Shown one piece after another: positions 7,280 through 14,884 of a stretch of DNA of 32,925 nt. This DNA comes from Actinomycetes bacterium. Lineage in GTDB: Bacteria; Actinomycetota; Acidimicrobiia; Acidimicrobiales; Acidimicrobiaceae. The position numbers and the translations under genes were made by a program. Each line of letters starts with the position of its first letter. Position 1 is the first letter of the stretch. The notes under the pieces are model-generated. The model made no database searches and was not told the DNA's origin. It saw only the letters and a program-made list of their open reading frames with translations. Location of the stretch: assembly GCA_021784785.1 (NCBI GenBank), contig JAJYHJ010000078.1, positions 1 to 32,925 on the forward strand. The letters are read 5' to 3'.

Positions 7280-8247
7280 CCCCATCGTCTAAAGCACTAC
7301 ACTCGTCCTCGTCTCTGATCGATATTCACGTCCATCTATACGAGAACAAGGAGCTCGGCAACAATGCCAAGACAAGTTACGAGATCTGGGAGTACGGGGA
7401 AGATCCTAACGTCGAGTTCGCAACGGTCAGTGGTGACTTAGAAGACCTTTCTAACACATACAACAAAGGTGGCTTCGACCGAGCAATCATAGTGCATCTC
7501 TTCGATACCGCCCTGGCCAGGGCAGAGGCCAGGGGTCGCCTCTCTTTCGAGCAGACTAGTGGGGACATCTCAAAGGCCAACCTCGATCTTGACTTGGCCG
7601 TGGGTGAGGCGATGATCGCATCAAATGAGTGGATAGCTAACTTAGGACAGACAAATCCTCTAATTGAAGTCATGGTAACAGTAGATCCCACGGTGCTCAC
7701 TCCAAAGGACCTGGCAAGTCACCTAAGCAACCTAGCCGATAAAGGGATCAAAGGGATCAAGCTTCACCCCGTCTCTCAGGGCTACGTGCCATCCGATCCC
7801 CGACTCGCTGCTATCTATGATGTCTGTACCAATGCCGGAATGATCGTCCTCTCGCACTCGGGACCCGGACATCATGGAGGTGCGTCTGCCAGACCAAGTG
7901 AGTTTGCCTCCGTTTTAGATCAATGGCCAAACTTACACCTTGTCCTCGCTCATCTCGGTGGAGCAGCCTGGCGAGAAGCTGAAGATCTCGCGCAAGCCTA
8001 CCCCCAGGTCGTCTTTGATCTATCTGAGATCATTGAATGGGAGGGTGCACCAAATGCTCCATCAAGAAAAAAATTGTCAACACTAATTAAAAACATCGGT
8101 TCAGATAGAGTCATGCTTGGCTCTGATTTTCCTTGGTATGACCCAACGCGTACCGTGGATAAAGTGATGAGCCTACCAGGTCTTGGTTCAGACGAACTGG
8201 CCGCAATCTTAGGCGGTAACGCAGTCAATCTACTGGGGCTTGACTAA
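7276..8247 (+). CDS. Amidohydrolase-2 family metal-dependent hydrolase or decarboxylase
   Basis: This 323-residue TIM-barrel protein carries the amidohydrolase-2 (ACMSD-like) signature: HVH (18-20) after strand 1, IKLHP with His164, SHSG with His194, LAHLGG with His226, and GSDFPW with Asp284 as the last metal/catalytic residue. The family includes hydrolases and metal-dependent decarboxylases; sequence alone does not decide which. No signal peptide, so cytoplasmic. ATG 7276 overlaps the permease stop (ATGA). It most likely acts on the imported compound or on a product of the upstream ureohydrolase. A 6-bp hairpin (8308-8322) lies 60 bases downstream but lacks a strong T tract. Confidence 0.82.
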   Translation: MTPSSKALHSSSSLIDIHVHLYENKELGNNAKTSYEIWEYGEDPNVEFATVSGDLEDLSNTYNKGGFDRAIIVHLFDTALARAEARGRLSFEQTSGDISKANLDLDLAVGEAMIASNEWIANLGQTNPLIEVMVTVDPTVLTPKDLASHLSNLADKGIKGIKLHPVSQGYVPSDPRLAAIYDVCTNAGMIVLSHSGPGHHGGASARPSEFASVLDQWPNLHLVLAHLGGAAWREAEDLAQAYPQVVFDLSEIIEWEGAPNAPSRKKLSTLIKNIGSDRVMLGSDFPWYDPTRTVDKVMSLPGLGSDELAAILGGNAVNLLGLD

Positions 8248-8477
8248 TTATCCCGGATCGCCAAGCGGCGGTCGTCGCACATCTTATCCTGAACACCAGC
8301 GAAATTTTCGCCTCCAAGGCGAGGATTTATTGAACGAACCGAGTATCGAAACGTTGGACCAGTCGCATGAGCTTGAGGTACAAACAATCTACGTTATGGA
8401 ACGGATTGCCTACAAGCAAAAAGCATCGGTTCTAAAATAGTAAGCCTGCCTGTATATTCATAGCTTTAATATGACAT

Positions 8478-8837
8478 TCAGTGGTTCCCGCCGGACGCCG
8501 TCTCCGCTATTCCCTTAGATCGACACCTAGTACAGATAATAAGATCCGACCATAAGAAGCAGTTCGAGTAAAGCCCATCACCGATCCAGACAACCTTTAA
8601 CTGCGTTTGATCGACACCGGGGATCCTGAATTGACCCGCTTAATCCATTTCCGCCGCAGTTGTCGCTTTCAACGCAGATGCTTCGCCTACGATATACCGG
8701 TGGAATCGTAGCATCAAGCAGTCAGCTATAACGTTTCGGCATTTCATCGGGTCGCTCCAGAAATCACTAATCACACCCCTGCCTAGTTCATCTGCTGCGT
8801 AGTACTTGCTTCGTAGTGATTCACAAGCGACAGCTAG
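8478..8837 (-). pseudogene. Decayed DDE transposase-like fragment downstream of flhB
   Basis: Reading on the - strand from the flhB stop, one frame stays open for 120 codons except for a single TAA at 8640-8642. It includes FHRYIVGEASALKATTAAEMD before the stop (given here in part) and, after it, LKVVWIGDGLYSNCFL followed by IICTRCRSKG. The latter resembles the DGxYxN...LIGRxRxD block near the catalytic Asp of some IS4/IS701-like DDE transposases. No start codon with a ribosome binding site is seen and both ends are missing, so this would be a remnant. The match is weak and from memory. The + strand between 8248 and 8477 shows no supportable gene. Confidence 0.35.
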
Positions 8838-9961
8838 GCCATGGAAGCGGCCTTTTCCAAAAGATCCTCCGGAAGGTCCAAGAGTTTTGTTATATGATTA
8901 GTCTCGTAGTAACGAGCCATTCCGGATAACTGATAGACGAACGCCAAGAGTTTTGCTACCGCGACAAATAAAGTTGGGGGAATCTGTGCGCCTATCTTAC
9001 AACTTACGTGTAGTGTTCGAGCTAGAATCGCATCCCTTACAATCGGCACCCTATCAGCCTCTGCCACCTCTTTGATCTTCAAAGCAACGTGACCACTTCC
9101 CTTAGCAACCACTACAGGAGCTCCATGAGTTCCCGGCTTATACGCTATAGCCACGGCGTAATGGGTAGGGTTCACCACGACAACATCCGCTTCTTTCACA
9201 GCAGCCATCATGCGAGATCTGCTCAGCTGGCGCTGCATCCTACGGATTCGGCCCTTCATGAGCGGGTCACCATCCATCTCTCGCATCTCGTCTTTGATCT
9301 CTTGTTTCGACATATAGAGTCCTTGAATCATCCGATGTCTTTGATGAAAAAAGTCCAGGACTCCAAGAGTAAGACCAACTAATGAAAGTACACGCACAAG
9401 TGAAAGCGATCCATTTACAGTATTTGTGATAGCGTCGGAAAGCGAAAGTTGTCCGCTGGCAAGAGAGACCACCTGGGACTTTATCACCATCCATCCGACA
9501 CCGGCCGTTAATAGGATCTTCAGTATGGACTTTCCTAGCTCAAAAAGCGAATTTGGCGATACCACCTTTTTAACGTTGCCGAGCGGTGAAAGTCTGGAGA
9601 ACTTTGGAAGAACGTTCTTCCAAACCACAGTGACTCCACTTTGACTAACTGTGGCGACAAAAGCCACTATAAAGCCCACGCCGGCAACGATCATCACTCC
9701 ATATATGAATGTTCTGAGCCCGTAAAATAATGCGTTAAGAGCAGTACCCTGAGTGAGGGAGTTTTTATTTAGATTCTCCCACCCATAAACCATATTCATA
9801 AAAGCGGGCGTAAGGTAGTGAAATATGTACGGTCCAAGGTAGCCCAACACAAGCAGTAGAGCCCATGAAGAGATCTCGGCCGAACGAGCTACCTTCCCTT
9901 CCTTCCTGGCATCCTTTCGGCGTTTAGGAGTTGGCTTCTCCGTTTTCCCCGCCCGAGCCAT
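8834..9961 (-). CDS. flhB: Flagellar export gate protein FlhB (substrate-specificity switch)
   Basis: FlhB is part of the flagellar type III export gate in the membrane and, after autocleavage, switches export from rod/hook to filament subunits. The protein is 375 aa, normal length. It starts with the typical basic EKPTPKRRKDARKEG, has four membrane helices (~30-200), and keeps the self-cleavage motif NPTH at 264-267, followed by the FlhB-C segment YKPGTHGAPVVVAKG. ATG 9961 lies 2 bases after the fliR stop. It is the last gene of the block; flhA, which often follows, is not here. Confidence 0.96.
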   Translation of the reverse strand: MARAGKTEKPTPKRRKDARKEGKVARSAEISSWALLLVLGYLGPYIFHYLTPAFMNMVYGWENLNKNSLTQGTALNALFYGLRTFIYGVMIVAGVGFIVAFVATVSQSGVTVVWKNVLPKFSRLSPLGNVKKVVSPNSLFELGKSILKILLTAGVGWMVIKSQVVSLASGQLSLSDAITNTVNGSLSLVRVLSLVGLTLGVLDFFHQRHRMIQGLYMSKQEIKDEMREMDGDPLMKGRIRRMQRQLSRSRMMAAVKEADVVVVNPTHYAVAIAYKPGTHGAPVVVAKGSGHVALKIKEVAEADRVPIVRDAILARTLHVSCKIGAQIPPTLFVAVAKLLAFVYQLSGMARYYETNHITKLLDLPEDLLEKAASMA

Positions 9962-9963
9962 CG

Positions 9964-10725
9964 TTATTTAAGTCCTAAAAGATCGCTCTCAGCTGCAAGT
10001 ATATACTGCAGAGCGGACGCTAAAAACTCTGGAAGCAGCGCAAGGGACAGCATCATCAGTCCCAAAGACAGAAGTATCTGTAGCGGGAAAACAAAGGTAT
10101 ATGCGTTGAGCTGAGGTGAGACCTTTACTAATATTCCTACTATTACCTGAGATAGGAAAAGCACCGAAAGTATCGGTGCTGCGATCTGAATCGACGCTCC
10201 CATTACAACAGAAACACTTTTTACAATTACCACCATTCCAAGCTCTGGGGATCCAAGGACCTTTGTTCCATCAAGAGTAAGAAGACCTTGGACGACTACC
10301 GTATCTGCACCGGATATGAAAAACATCGTCATCCACAACAAACCATAGAGCTGACCAGTAACAGGGGATTGATTTAGTGAAAGTGGGTCTAACGAAGGTG
10401 GCGGTGAAAATCCTCCAAAAAGTCCGACGGCTGAGCCGGCTGATGATCCCAAGTTGATAAATACATTTGTGACATAACCAACGATCCAGCCCACGACTAG
10501 CTGCGCAAGCATGGCTCCCATCAGCCCAAAAGTCGTCGTGGGGAGAGTCTCAACTCTTGCCATATGCGACGCGCCTGCTATCGCCAATGCCATCGCGAAC
10601 GATACCCGCACAGCCCTAGGAATCGCAGCTAGAGCAAACGGCTGCGCCACAAAGACAAATCCAAAGGTACGTGCCATAACCAAGAGAAAACCAGTTAGCA
10701 GTGCCGGTTGGAGTGAGATCTCCAC
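9964..10725 (-). CDS. fliR: Flagellar export gate protein FliR
   Basis: FliR is a membrane component of the export gate, forming with FliP and FliQ the helical protein-conducting core. The 253-residue product is rich in hydrophobic helices and shows the family pattern at residues ~10-40 (ARTFGFVFVAQPFALAAIP) and a conserved Gly-Phe-rich loop (LFGGFSPPPSLDP). The start is GTG 10725, whose G is shared with the fliQ TAG stop (TAGTG). A longer in-frame extension to 11028 reads through fliQ and is spurious. The stop is 2 bases before flhB. Confidence 0.94.
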   Translation of the reverse strand: MEISLQPALLTGFLLVMARTFGFVFVAQPFALAAIPRAVRVSFAMALAIAGASHMARVETLPTTTFGLMGAMLAQLVVGWIVGYVTNVFINLGSSAGSAVGLFGGFSPPPSLDPLSLNQSPVTGQLYGLLWMTMFFISGADTVVVQGLLTLDGTKVLGSPELGMVVIVKSVSVVMGASIQIAAPILSVLFLSQVIVGILVKVSPQLNAYTFVFPLQILLSLGLMMLSLALLPEFLASALQYILAAESDLLGLK

Positions 10726-11000
10726 TAGCCACCACCAAGCAACTTTGGAATCTCGCCATACAACGTAGTAGTAAAGGTAATTAACTGTCCAATCATCCAA
10801 TGCCCCGTGACAAAAAGCACAAGCGCTATTGCGGCAAGCTTTGGAAGAAACGACAAAGTTGCTTCCTGGATTTGAGTCAATGTCTGGAAAAGCGATACCA
10901 GAAGACCTACTGCTAAAGCAGCTCCCAAAACTGGGCCAGCCAACTCGAACGCTAGATATATGGCCTGGCCAGCGATTTGAATAACAGAACTTTGGCTCAT
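10725..11000 (-). CDS. fliQ: Flagellar export gate protein FliQ
   Basis: At 91 residues with two membrane helices (about 14-38 and 49-72), this has the length and layout of FliQ, including the conserved loop LVSLFQTLTQIQEATLSFLPK between them. It forms the export core with FliP and FliR. The ATG at 11000 overlaps the fliP TGA (ATGA), and its TAG overlaps the fliR GTG, so fliP-fliQ-fliR are translationally coupled. Confidence 0.96.
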   Translation of the reverse strand: MSQSSVIQIAGQAIYLAFELAGPVLGAALAVGLLVSLFQTLTQIQEATLSFLPKLAAIALVLFVTGHWMIGQLITFTTTLYGEIPKLLGGG

Positions 11001-11710
11001 CGATAGCTAACCAACAATGTATGAACAACCAAAGTCCATCCGTCCACTAGGACGAATAATAAAATCTTAAACGGCAACGATATAAGAGTCGGTGGGAGCA
11101 TCATCATACCCATAGACATAAGGACCGAAGCGACCACAAGATCAATGATCAAGAACGGTATAAATATGACAAATCCAATGACAAAGGCGCTATAGAGCTC
11201 TGAGAGAACAAAAGCTGGAACCAACGCTGCCATTGATACGTCTTGAACCTTCGGCGGCTTGTCGCCTGTGACTTGAGTAAACATCGCCAACTCAGGGGTT
11301 CGAGTCTGTTTTAGCATCCACACCTTAAGAGGAGTCTGAGCCGCGTCATAGGCTTGCACCGCGGAGATCTTTCCAGCCATGTACGGCTTTACGGCCACCC
11401 GATCTATCGTTGACAGAGTCGGCGCCATTACGTACAGAGATATAAATAGAGCCAACCCTGCAAGAACTTGGTTCGGCGGAACCGCCGACAGTCCAAGTGC
11501 ATTTCTAGTAAGCGAAAGCACTACAACAGACCGAACGAAACCCGTCATCATAATTAATAGAGAAGGTGCAACCGCTAACAGCGACAACACGATAATAATG
11601 ACGACTGACTCCGTAGGTTTTGCAAACGAACCCGATAGATTGACGTTGACCGATGGAAGTGCACCGGCGGCTCCAAGAACCAACGAACTAGTAGGTGCCA
11701 TGGATGGCAT
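10997..11710 (-). CDS. fliP: Flagellar export gate protein FliP
   Basis: This 237-residue membrane protein is the central subunit of the export gate. It contains the family hallmarks: the early helix block SLLAVAPSLLIMMTGFVRSV, the pattern MLKQTRTPELAMF in the periplasmic domain, and the C-terminal pair of helices with FIPFLIIDLVVASVLMSMGM. The N-terminus (~25 residues) is hydrophobic but without a clear cleavage site; FliP is often made with a signal peptide. A good Shine-Dalgarno, AGGGAGG, precedes ATG 11710. Confidence 0.97.
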   Translation of the reverse strand: MPSMAPTSSLVLGAAGALPSVNVNLSGSFAKPTESVVIIIVLSLLAVAPSLLIMMTGFVRSVVVLSLTRNALGLSAVPPNQVLAGLALFISLYVMAPTLSTIDRVAVKPYMAGKISAVQAYDAAQTPLKVWMLKQTRTPELAMFTQVTGDKPPKVQDVSMAALVPAFVLSELYSAFVIGFVIFIPFLIIDLVVASVLMSMGMMMLPPTLISLPFKILLFVLVDGWTLVVHTLLVSYR

Positions 11711-11729
11711 ATCCTCCCTAAGAAGTTAA

Positions 11730-12182
11730 CTAGGCTCTAGTTGACTTAACTTTTCTACTATCCGCAAGCGCCATCCATGAATGCAACGGATTTCTACCAA
11801 ATAAAGGGGGTCTCCGTTCCCCCCACTTCGAGACCAAAATGGTCTCGGCGTCTTCCACGTTACGAAGATCTATACTCTCGACTTCGTCAAGATCAACGGC
11901 TTGGTCTAGCTCCTCAACGACAGTTTCACTCAAGGTGTTCATACTTCCTTGCGTAACGCCTACCAAGAGACGCTTACTACCAAAGCGTACAACGTACAAA
12001 GTCTGGCCCTTGCCGAGCGGAGTTCGGCCTTCGACTAGCGCTCCCACTGAGGCTGGAGAGCGTCCGTTTCTCCTTCCGAAGCTTTTAGTACTTCGAGTAA
12101 TAATTTTTGACAGACCTAGGACGATCGCCACAACCAGAACTAGTGAGATTAGGGATTTTGCAACAAGCGCTAGCTCGGACAC
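11730..12182 (-). CDS. fliO: Flagellar biosynthesis protein FliO
   Basis: FliO is a poorly conserved membrane chaperone for assembly of the FliP-FliR gate. The 150-residue product has one N-terminal membrane helix (~8-27) and then a cytoplasmic domain with the usual FliO pattern of a basic stretch, an LGKGQTLYVVRFGSKRLLVGV strand pair and a variable tail. Identification rests on this layout and on its place between fliN and fliP. GTG 12182 shares one base with the fliN TAG stop (TAGTG). Confidence 0.88.
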   Translation of the reverse strand: MSELALVAKSLISLVLVVAIVLGLSKIITRSTKSFGRRNGRSPASVGALVEGRTPLGKGQTLYVVRFGSKRLLVGVTQGSMNTLSETVVEELDQAVDLDEVESIDLRNVEDAETILVSKWGERRPPLFGRNPLHSWMALADSRKVKSTRA

Positions 12183-12523
12183 TAATTCGCCTCCGACGAA
12201 TTTTGAACCATCTCTTCTTTGGCTACAACTTCGGTAATTCGCACACCGAACTCATCGTCTACTACAACGACCTCGCCTTTTGCGACCAACGTGCCGTTGA
12301 CGAGGACGTCGACCGCGGCATTTGCGGAGCGGTCGAGTTCAATCACATCTCCAGCTGCTAGTGCTAAGAGACCTCCAACTGTCATCTTTGCCCTTCCAAG
12401 TTCTACCGCAACCTGCATCTCTACGTTCTTTAGGACAGATAGTGGTAGATTCCGGTCTGCACCAAAGCGTTTTTGAGCCTCTCTGGTCTGTGTTTGCTCC
12501 ATTACATCCATCGCGTCTTCCAC
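12182..12523 (-). CDS. fliN: Flagellar motor switch protein FliN
   Basis: FliN forms the bulk of the switch C-ring and helps dock the export ATPase complex. The 113-residue product is a single SpoA (surface presentation) domain preceded by ~30 variable residues; the family pattern VEMQVAVELGRAKMTVGGLL and LDRSANAAVDVLVNGTLVAKGE are clear. It is a plain FliN, not the larger CheC-fused FliY. GTG 12523 follows fliM by 2 bases and has GGAGGAG from the end of fliM as ribosome binding site. Confidence 0.96.
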   Translation of the reverse strand: MEDAMDVMEQTQTREAQKRFGADRNLPLSVLKNVEMQVAVELGRAKMTVGGLLALAAGDVIELDRSANAAVDVLVNGTLVAKGEVVVVDDEFGVRITEVVAKEEMVQNSSEAN

Positions 12524-12525
12524 AA

Positions 12526-13389
12526 CTACTCCTCCACAATTAGAACTGCTAACCTGCTACCGACTTTTGTAGGTCGTCCTCGATAGAGATGCACGCCGTT
12601 TACGATCACATCCAAAGGATCTGACACTCGATGACCAAGGTTTATTACATCTCCTGGTTCCATCTCAACGATCTCTCCTGACGTGAGAACGGTCGGCTTG
12701 AAAAGAACCTCCACATCTACCTCTACATCTTGAAGGCGTGTCTCCAATCCTTGATGGAACTCCTCACTTTGCTTTTCCACAACTGCATGTCCACGACTTC
12801 CGAGACTTTCGACGATTGGACGTAGAGCCGGGAAAGGAAAGACCAAAGACATAGTCTGACTACTTAGCTCTCCGATTGTTACGTCTAAGTTCACTAAAAA
12901 GCACATCTCATTCAATGGGATTCCTTGAATAAACTGGAGTGCCTGTTCGGTGCCTAGCCTCTCAAGTCGTGTCTCAATTATGGGTGAAAATGCGCTTGTC
13001 AACTGGGGCAATACCTCTCCCAAGACTCCTAAAATTATCGTCTGCTCGATGTCGGTTGGAACTCGAGCCTCAGGTTCTTGATCACCGATACCACCAAGGC
13101 GTAGGTCAACGAGACGAAGTGCAAGTGCCGCAGGAAGGAAAAGAACTATTTTTGAAGGCAGAGGAGTCAGATAGAACAACGACACTGACCCAATCTCTGG
13201 AAGTTCACCCAAGACCTCCTCCCAAGTCTTTTGAGAGGTCGATGCCATCTCTATCCGAGATGGCACTCGCAGATTTGCTCCCAACACAGTGGAAGCCGGT
13301 CTAGCAAAGCTCTCAAGCAGCATCTCAATCGATCGAGCTTGCGTACGTTCTAATGTCTTTGGCTGACGAAAGTCAAAGGACTTCGTCAT
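12526..13389 (-). CDS. fliM: Flagellar motor switch protein FliM, lacking the N-terminal CheY-binding motif
   Basis: FliM is the middle switch protein that normally binds phosphorylated CheY. The body is intact: FDFRQPKTLERTQ at the start of the middle domain, the GGxG-type LRLGGIGD, and a C-terminal SpoA domain resembling FliN. Missing is the N-terminal LSQxEIDALL-like segment that binds CheY-P; the protein begins almost at the middle domain. ATG 13389 is chosen because a sigma-28-like promoter (13435-13461) would start transcription near 13428, leaving a ~40-base leader. The only longer start, GTG 13428, would add 13 residues, still without the motif, and a stop closes the frame at 13459-13461. 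A 115-base gap separates it from fliL. Confidence 0.95.
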   Translation of the reverse strand: MTKSFDFRQPKTLERTQARSIEMLLESFARPASTVLGANLRVPSRIEMASTSQKTWEEVLGELPEIGSVSLFYLTPLPSKIVLFLPAALALRLVDLRLGGIGDQEPEARVPTDIEQTIILGVLGEVLPQLTSAFSPIIETRLERLGTEQALQFIQGIPLNEMCFLVNLDVTIGELSSQTMSLVFPFPALRPIVESLGSRGHAVVEKQSEEFHQGLETRLQDVEVDVEVLFKPTVLTSGEIVEMEPGDVINLGHRVSDPLDVIVNGVHLYRGRPTKVGSRLAVLIVEE

Positions 13390-13434
13390 CCTGCTTTTAA
13401 TTGCTGACTTTTCTCCACCCGGACCCACAGCATT

Positions 13435-13461
13435 ATATCGACAGCTAATAACCGCGCTTTA
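13435..13461 (-). promoter_or_regulatory. Sigma-28/sigma-D-like promoter upstream of fliM
   Basis: On the - strand the fliL-fliM gap reads TAAA (13461-13458), a 15-base spacer, and GTCGATAT (13442-13435). This matches the Bacillus sigma-D consensus TAAA-N15-GCCGATAT at all but one base. Transcription would start near 13428, about 40 bases before fliM ATG 13389. The overlapping TATAAT could also serve a housekeeping sigma factor, though no good -35 is seen. Confidence 0.6.
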
Positions 13462-13542
13462 GATAGTTCGAGCTTGAATCTTCAGGCTCCTCCACCTCGA
13501 ACACTTCAAGTGGTCACGCTGGTCAGAAGACGTCACATTACG

Positions 13543-14025
13543 TCATTGCATGATGAAGTTAGTAAAGTAAATCTGTTGAATCTGTGGCTTCCCAGGATCC
13601 ACCGTAAAGAGTTTGTTGAGTGTCGCTATCAGTTGAGTTGCAAAAGCTCTCTTTCCTGACGCCGGGAGCAGCGCATTGTACGACCAACTTGAAAAGGTTT
13701 CGATGACGTCATTCATGATCTCAGGAGTTTGCGCGCTCAAAGGAGTAGTTATAGTGCCGCCTTTGAACTGAAACGTCATCTGTGCCTGTACCACATGTCC
13801 ATCGTTCAGGTTTGTCGTGACCGGTCCGAAGCTGTAAACTACAGGTGGCAGTTTTGCAACGGACAGCTTTGACTTAGAAGTTGCGGGTCCAAGCAGAAAG
13901 TAGTAGGCAGCCGCCGCACCAATGAGGATTAGTGGGACCATCAAAATGATAATCTTCTTCTTCCCACCTTTTTTTCCCTCTCCATTATCTTGGGTCTTCT
14001 TTGCATCCTTAGCGGCCTTAGCCAT
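13543..14025 (-). CDS. fliL: Flagellar basal body-associated protein FliL
   Basis: FliL is a single-pass membrane protein that surrounds the stator and supports torque. The 160-residue product has a Lys-rich cytoplasmic N-terminus (1-24), one membrane helix (~25-43), and a periplasmic domain with the FliL pattern YSFGPVTTNLNDGHVVQAQM near residues 64-84 and a C-terminal amphipathic stretch ending in IYFTNFIMQ. It lies between motB and fliM, its usual place. Confidence 0.94.
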   Translation of the reverse strand: MAKAAKDAKKTQDNGEGKKGGKKKIIILMVPLILIGAAAAYYFLLGPATSKSKLSVAKLPPVVYSFGPVTTNLNDGHVVQAQMTFQFKGGTITTPLSAQTPEIMNDVIETFSSWSYNALLPASGKRAFATQLIATLNKLFTVDPGKPQIQQIYFTNFIMQ

Positions 14026-14069
14026 TTCGCCCTCCTTAGCATCGTTTTAATTTCGCATCCAACTAGATC

Positions 14070-14882
14070 TCAGTTAACTCCAACGGGAACGGTCGTAGAG
14101 GTGGAAGTCGTTACAACCGTATTCAGAATTACTACATCCACTCGACGATTCATCGACATGTTCCCCGGGTTGGTATTAGGCACTATGGGTCTTGTAGCAC
14201 CATAGCCAGTCGCAGATAACCTAGAGGGATTAATACCGTCTACTTTGTCCAGCCTTAAAAGCACATTTACTGCCCGAACCGCCGATAGCTCAAAGTTGGA
14301 ACTATACGGACCGCCAACAATGGGCTGATTATCTGTATAACCCTCTATCGATAACTGATTCGGTAATGGCGCAACAACTTTAGCGATGGTGTCTACAACT
14401 TCATCACCTTGATTACCCAAAGAGGCCGAATCCGTTGAGAAAAATGCCTGATCCGAAAGGATCCTTATCACGACACCTCTCCGCTCCTGAACAACTTGAG
14501 CGTCTTGAGAGAGACCCTGACTCGCGAGTGCGGCGGTAACTTGCTGCGCTATCTGAGATTCATTAGGAATCGTCGGTTTAGTAGGGGTAGAACTAATGTT
14601 TACACTTGGGATAGGTGGTCCTAGAACATTTCCAGGATGAGAGACCAACGAGTTATTCTGTAAGATACCCGTATTACCTTTGAGGATGGAGTTAATGGAG
14701 TTGTTTGAAAAGCTCTGAATAATGCCCGTCTTGAACTCCACAAACTTTTTCAAACTTATCGAACTCATCGAAAAAAGGATGATAAACAAAGCCAACAGCA
14801 GTGTGATCATGTCTGAGTACGTGAGGAGCCAACGTTCTGTGTTCTCTGCTTCTCCTCCATCTGTTTCGCGACGACGGGACAA
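14070..14882 (-). CDS. motB: Flagellar stator protein MotB
   Basis: MotB forms the proton-driven stator with MotA and anchors it to peptidoglycan. The 270-residue product has a short cytoplasmic N-terminus, one membrane helix starting with LLTYSDMITLLLALF where Asp24 is the essential ion-binding residue, a linker, and a C-terminal OmpA-like domain (~150-260) with IEGYTDNQPI and SAVRAVNVLLRL typical of peptidoglycan binding. The start is the rare TTG 14882, 2 bases after the motA stop; no ATG or GTG lies close in frame. Confidence 0.95.
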   Translation of the reverse strand: MSRRRETDGGEAENTERWLLTYSDMITLLLALFIILFSMSSISLKKFVEFKTGIIQSFSNNSINSILKGNTGILQNNSLVSHPGNVLGPPIPSVNISSTPTKPTIPNESQIAQQVTAALASQGLSQDAQVVQERRGVVIRILSDQAFFSTDSASLGNQGDEVVDTIAKVVAPLPNQLSIEGYTDNQPIVGGPYSSNFELSAVRAVNVLLRLDKVDGINPSRLSATGYGATRPIVPNTNPGNMSMNRRVDVVILNTVVTTSTSTTVPVGVN

Positions 14883-14884
14883 CT

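Noticed and set aside
8308-8322. Perfect 6-bp hairpin with 3-base loop after the amidohydrolase gene
   Set aside because: Short stem and no T tract; too weak to call a terminator.
8240-8440. 66-codon frame after the amidohydrolase, TTG start overlapping its stop
   Set aside because: No ribosome binding site, no recognisable domain and low-complexity start; not supported as a gene.
9964-11028. 354-aa version of FliR starting far upstream
   Set aside because: The extra ~100 residues read through fliQ in another frame; GTG 10725 gives a normal FliR length and a TAGTG junction with fliQ.
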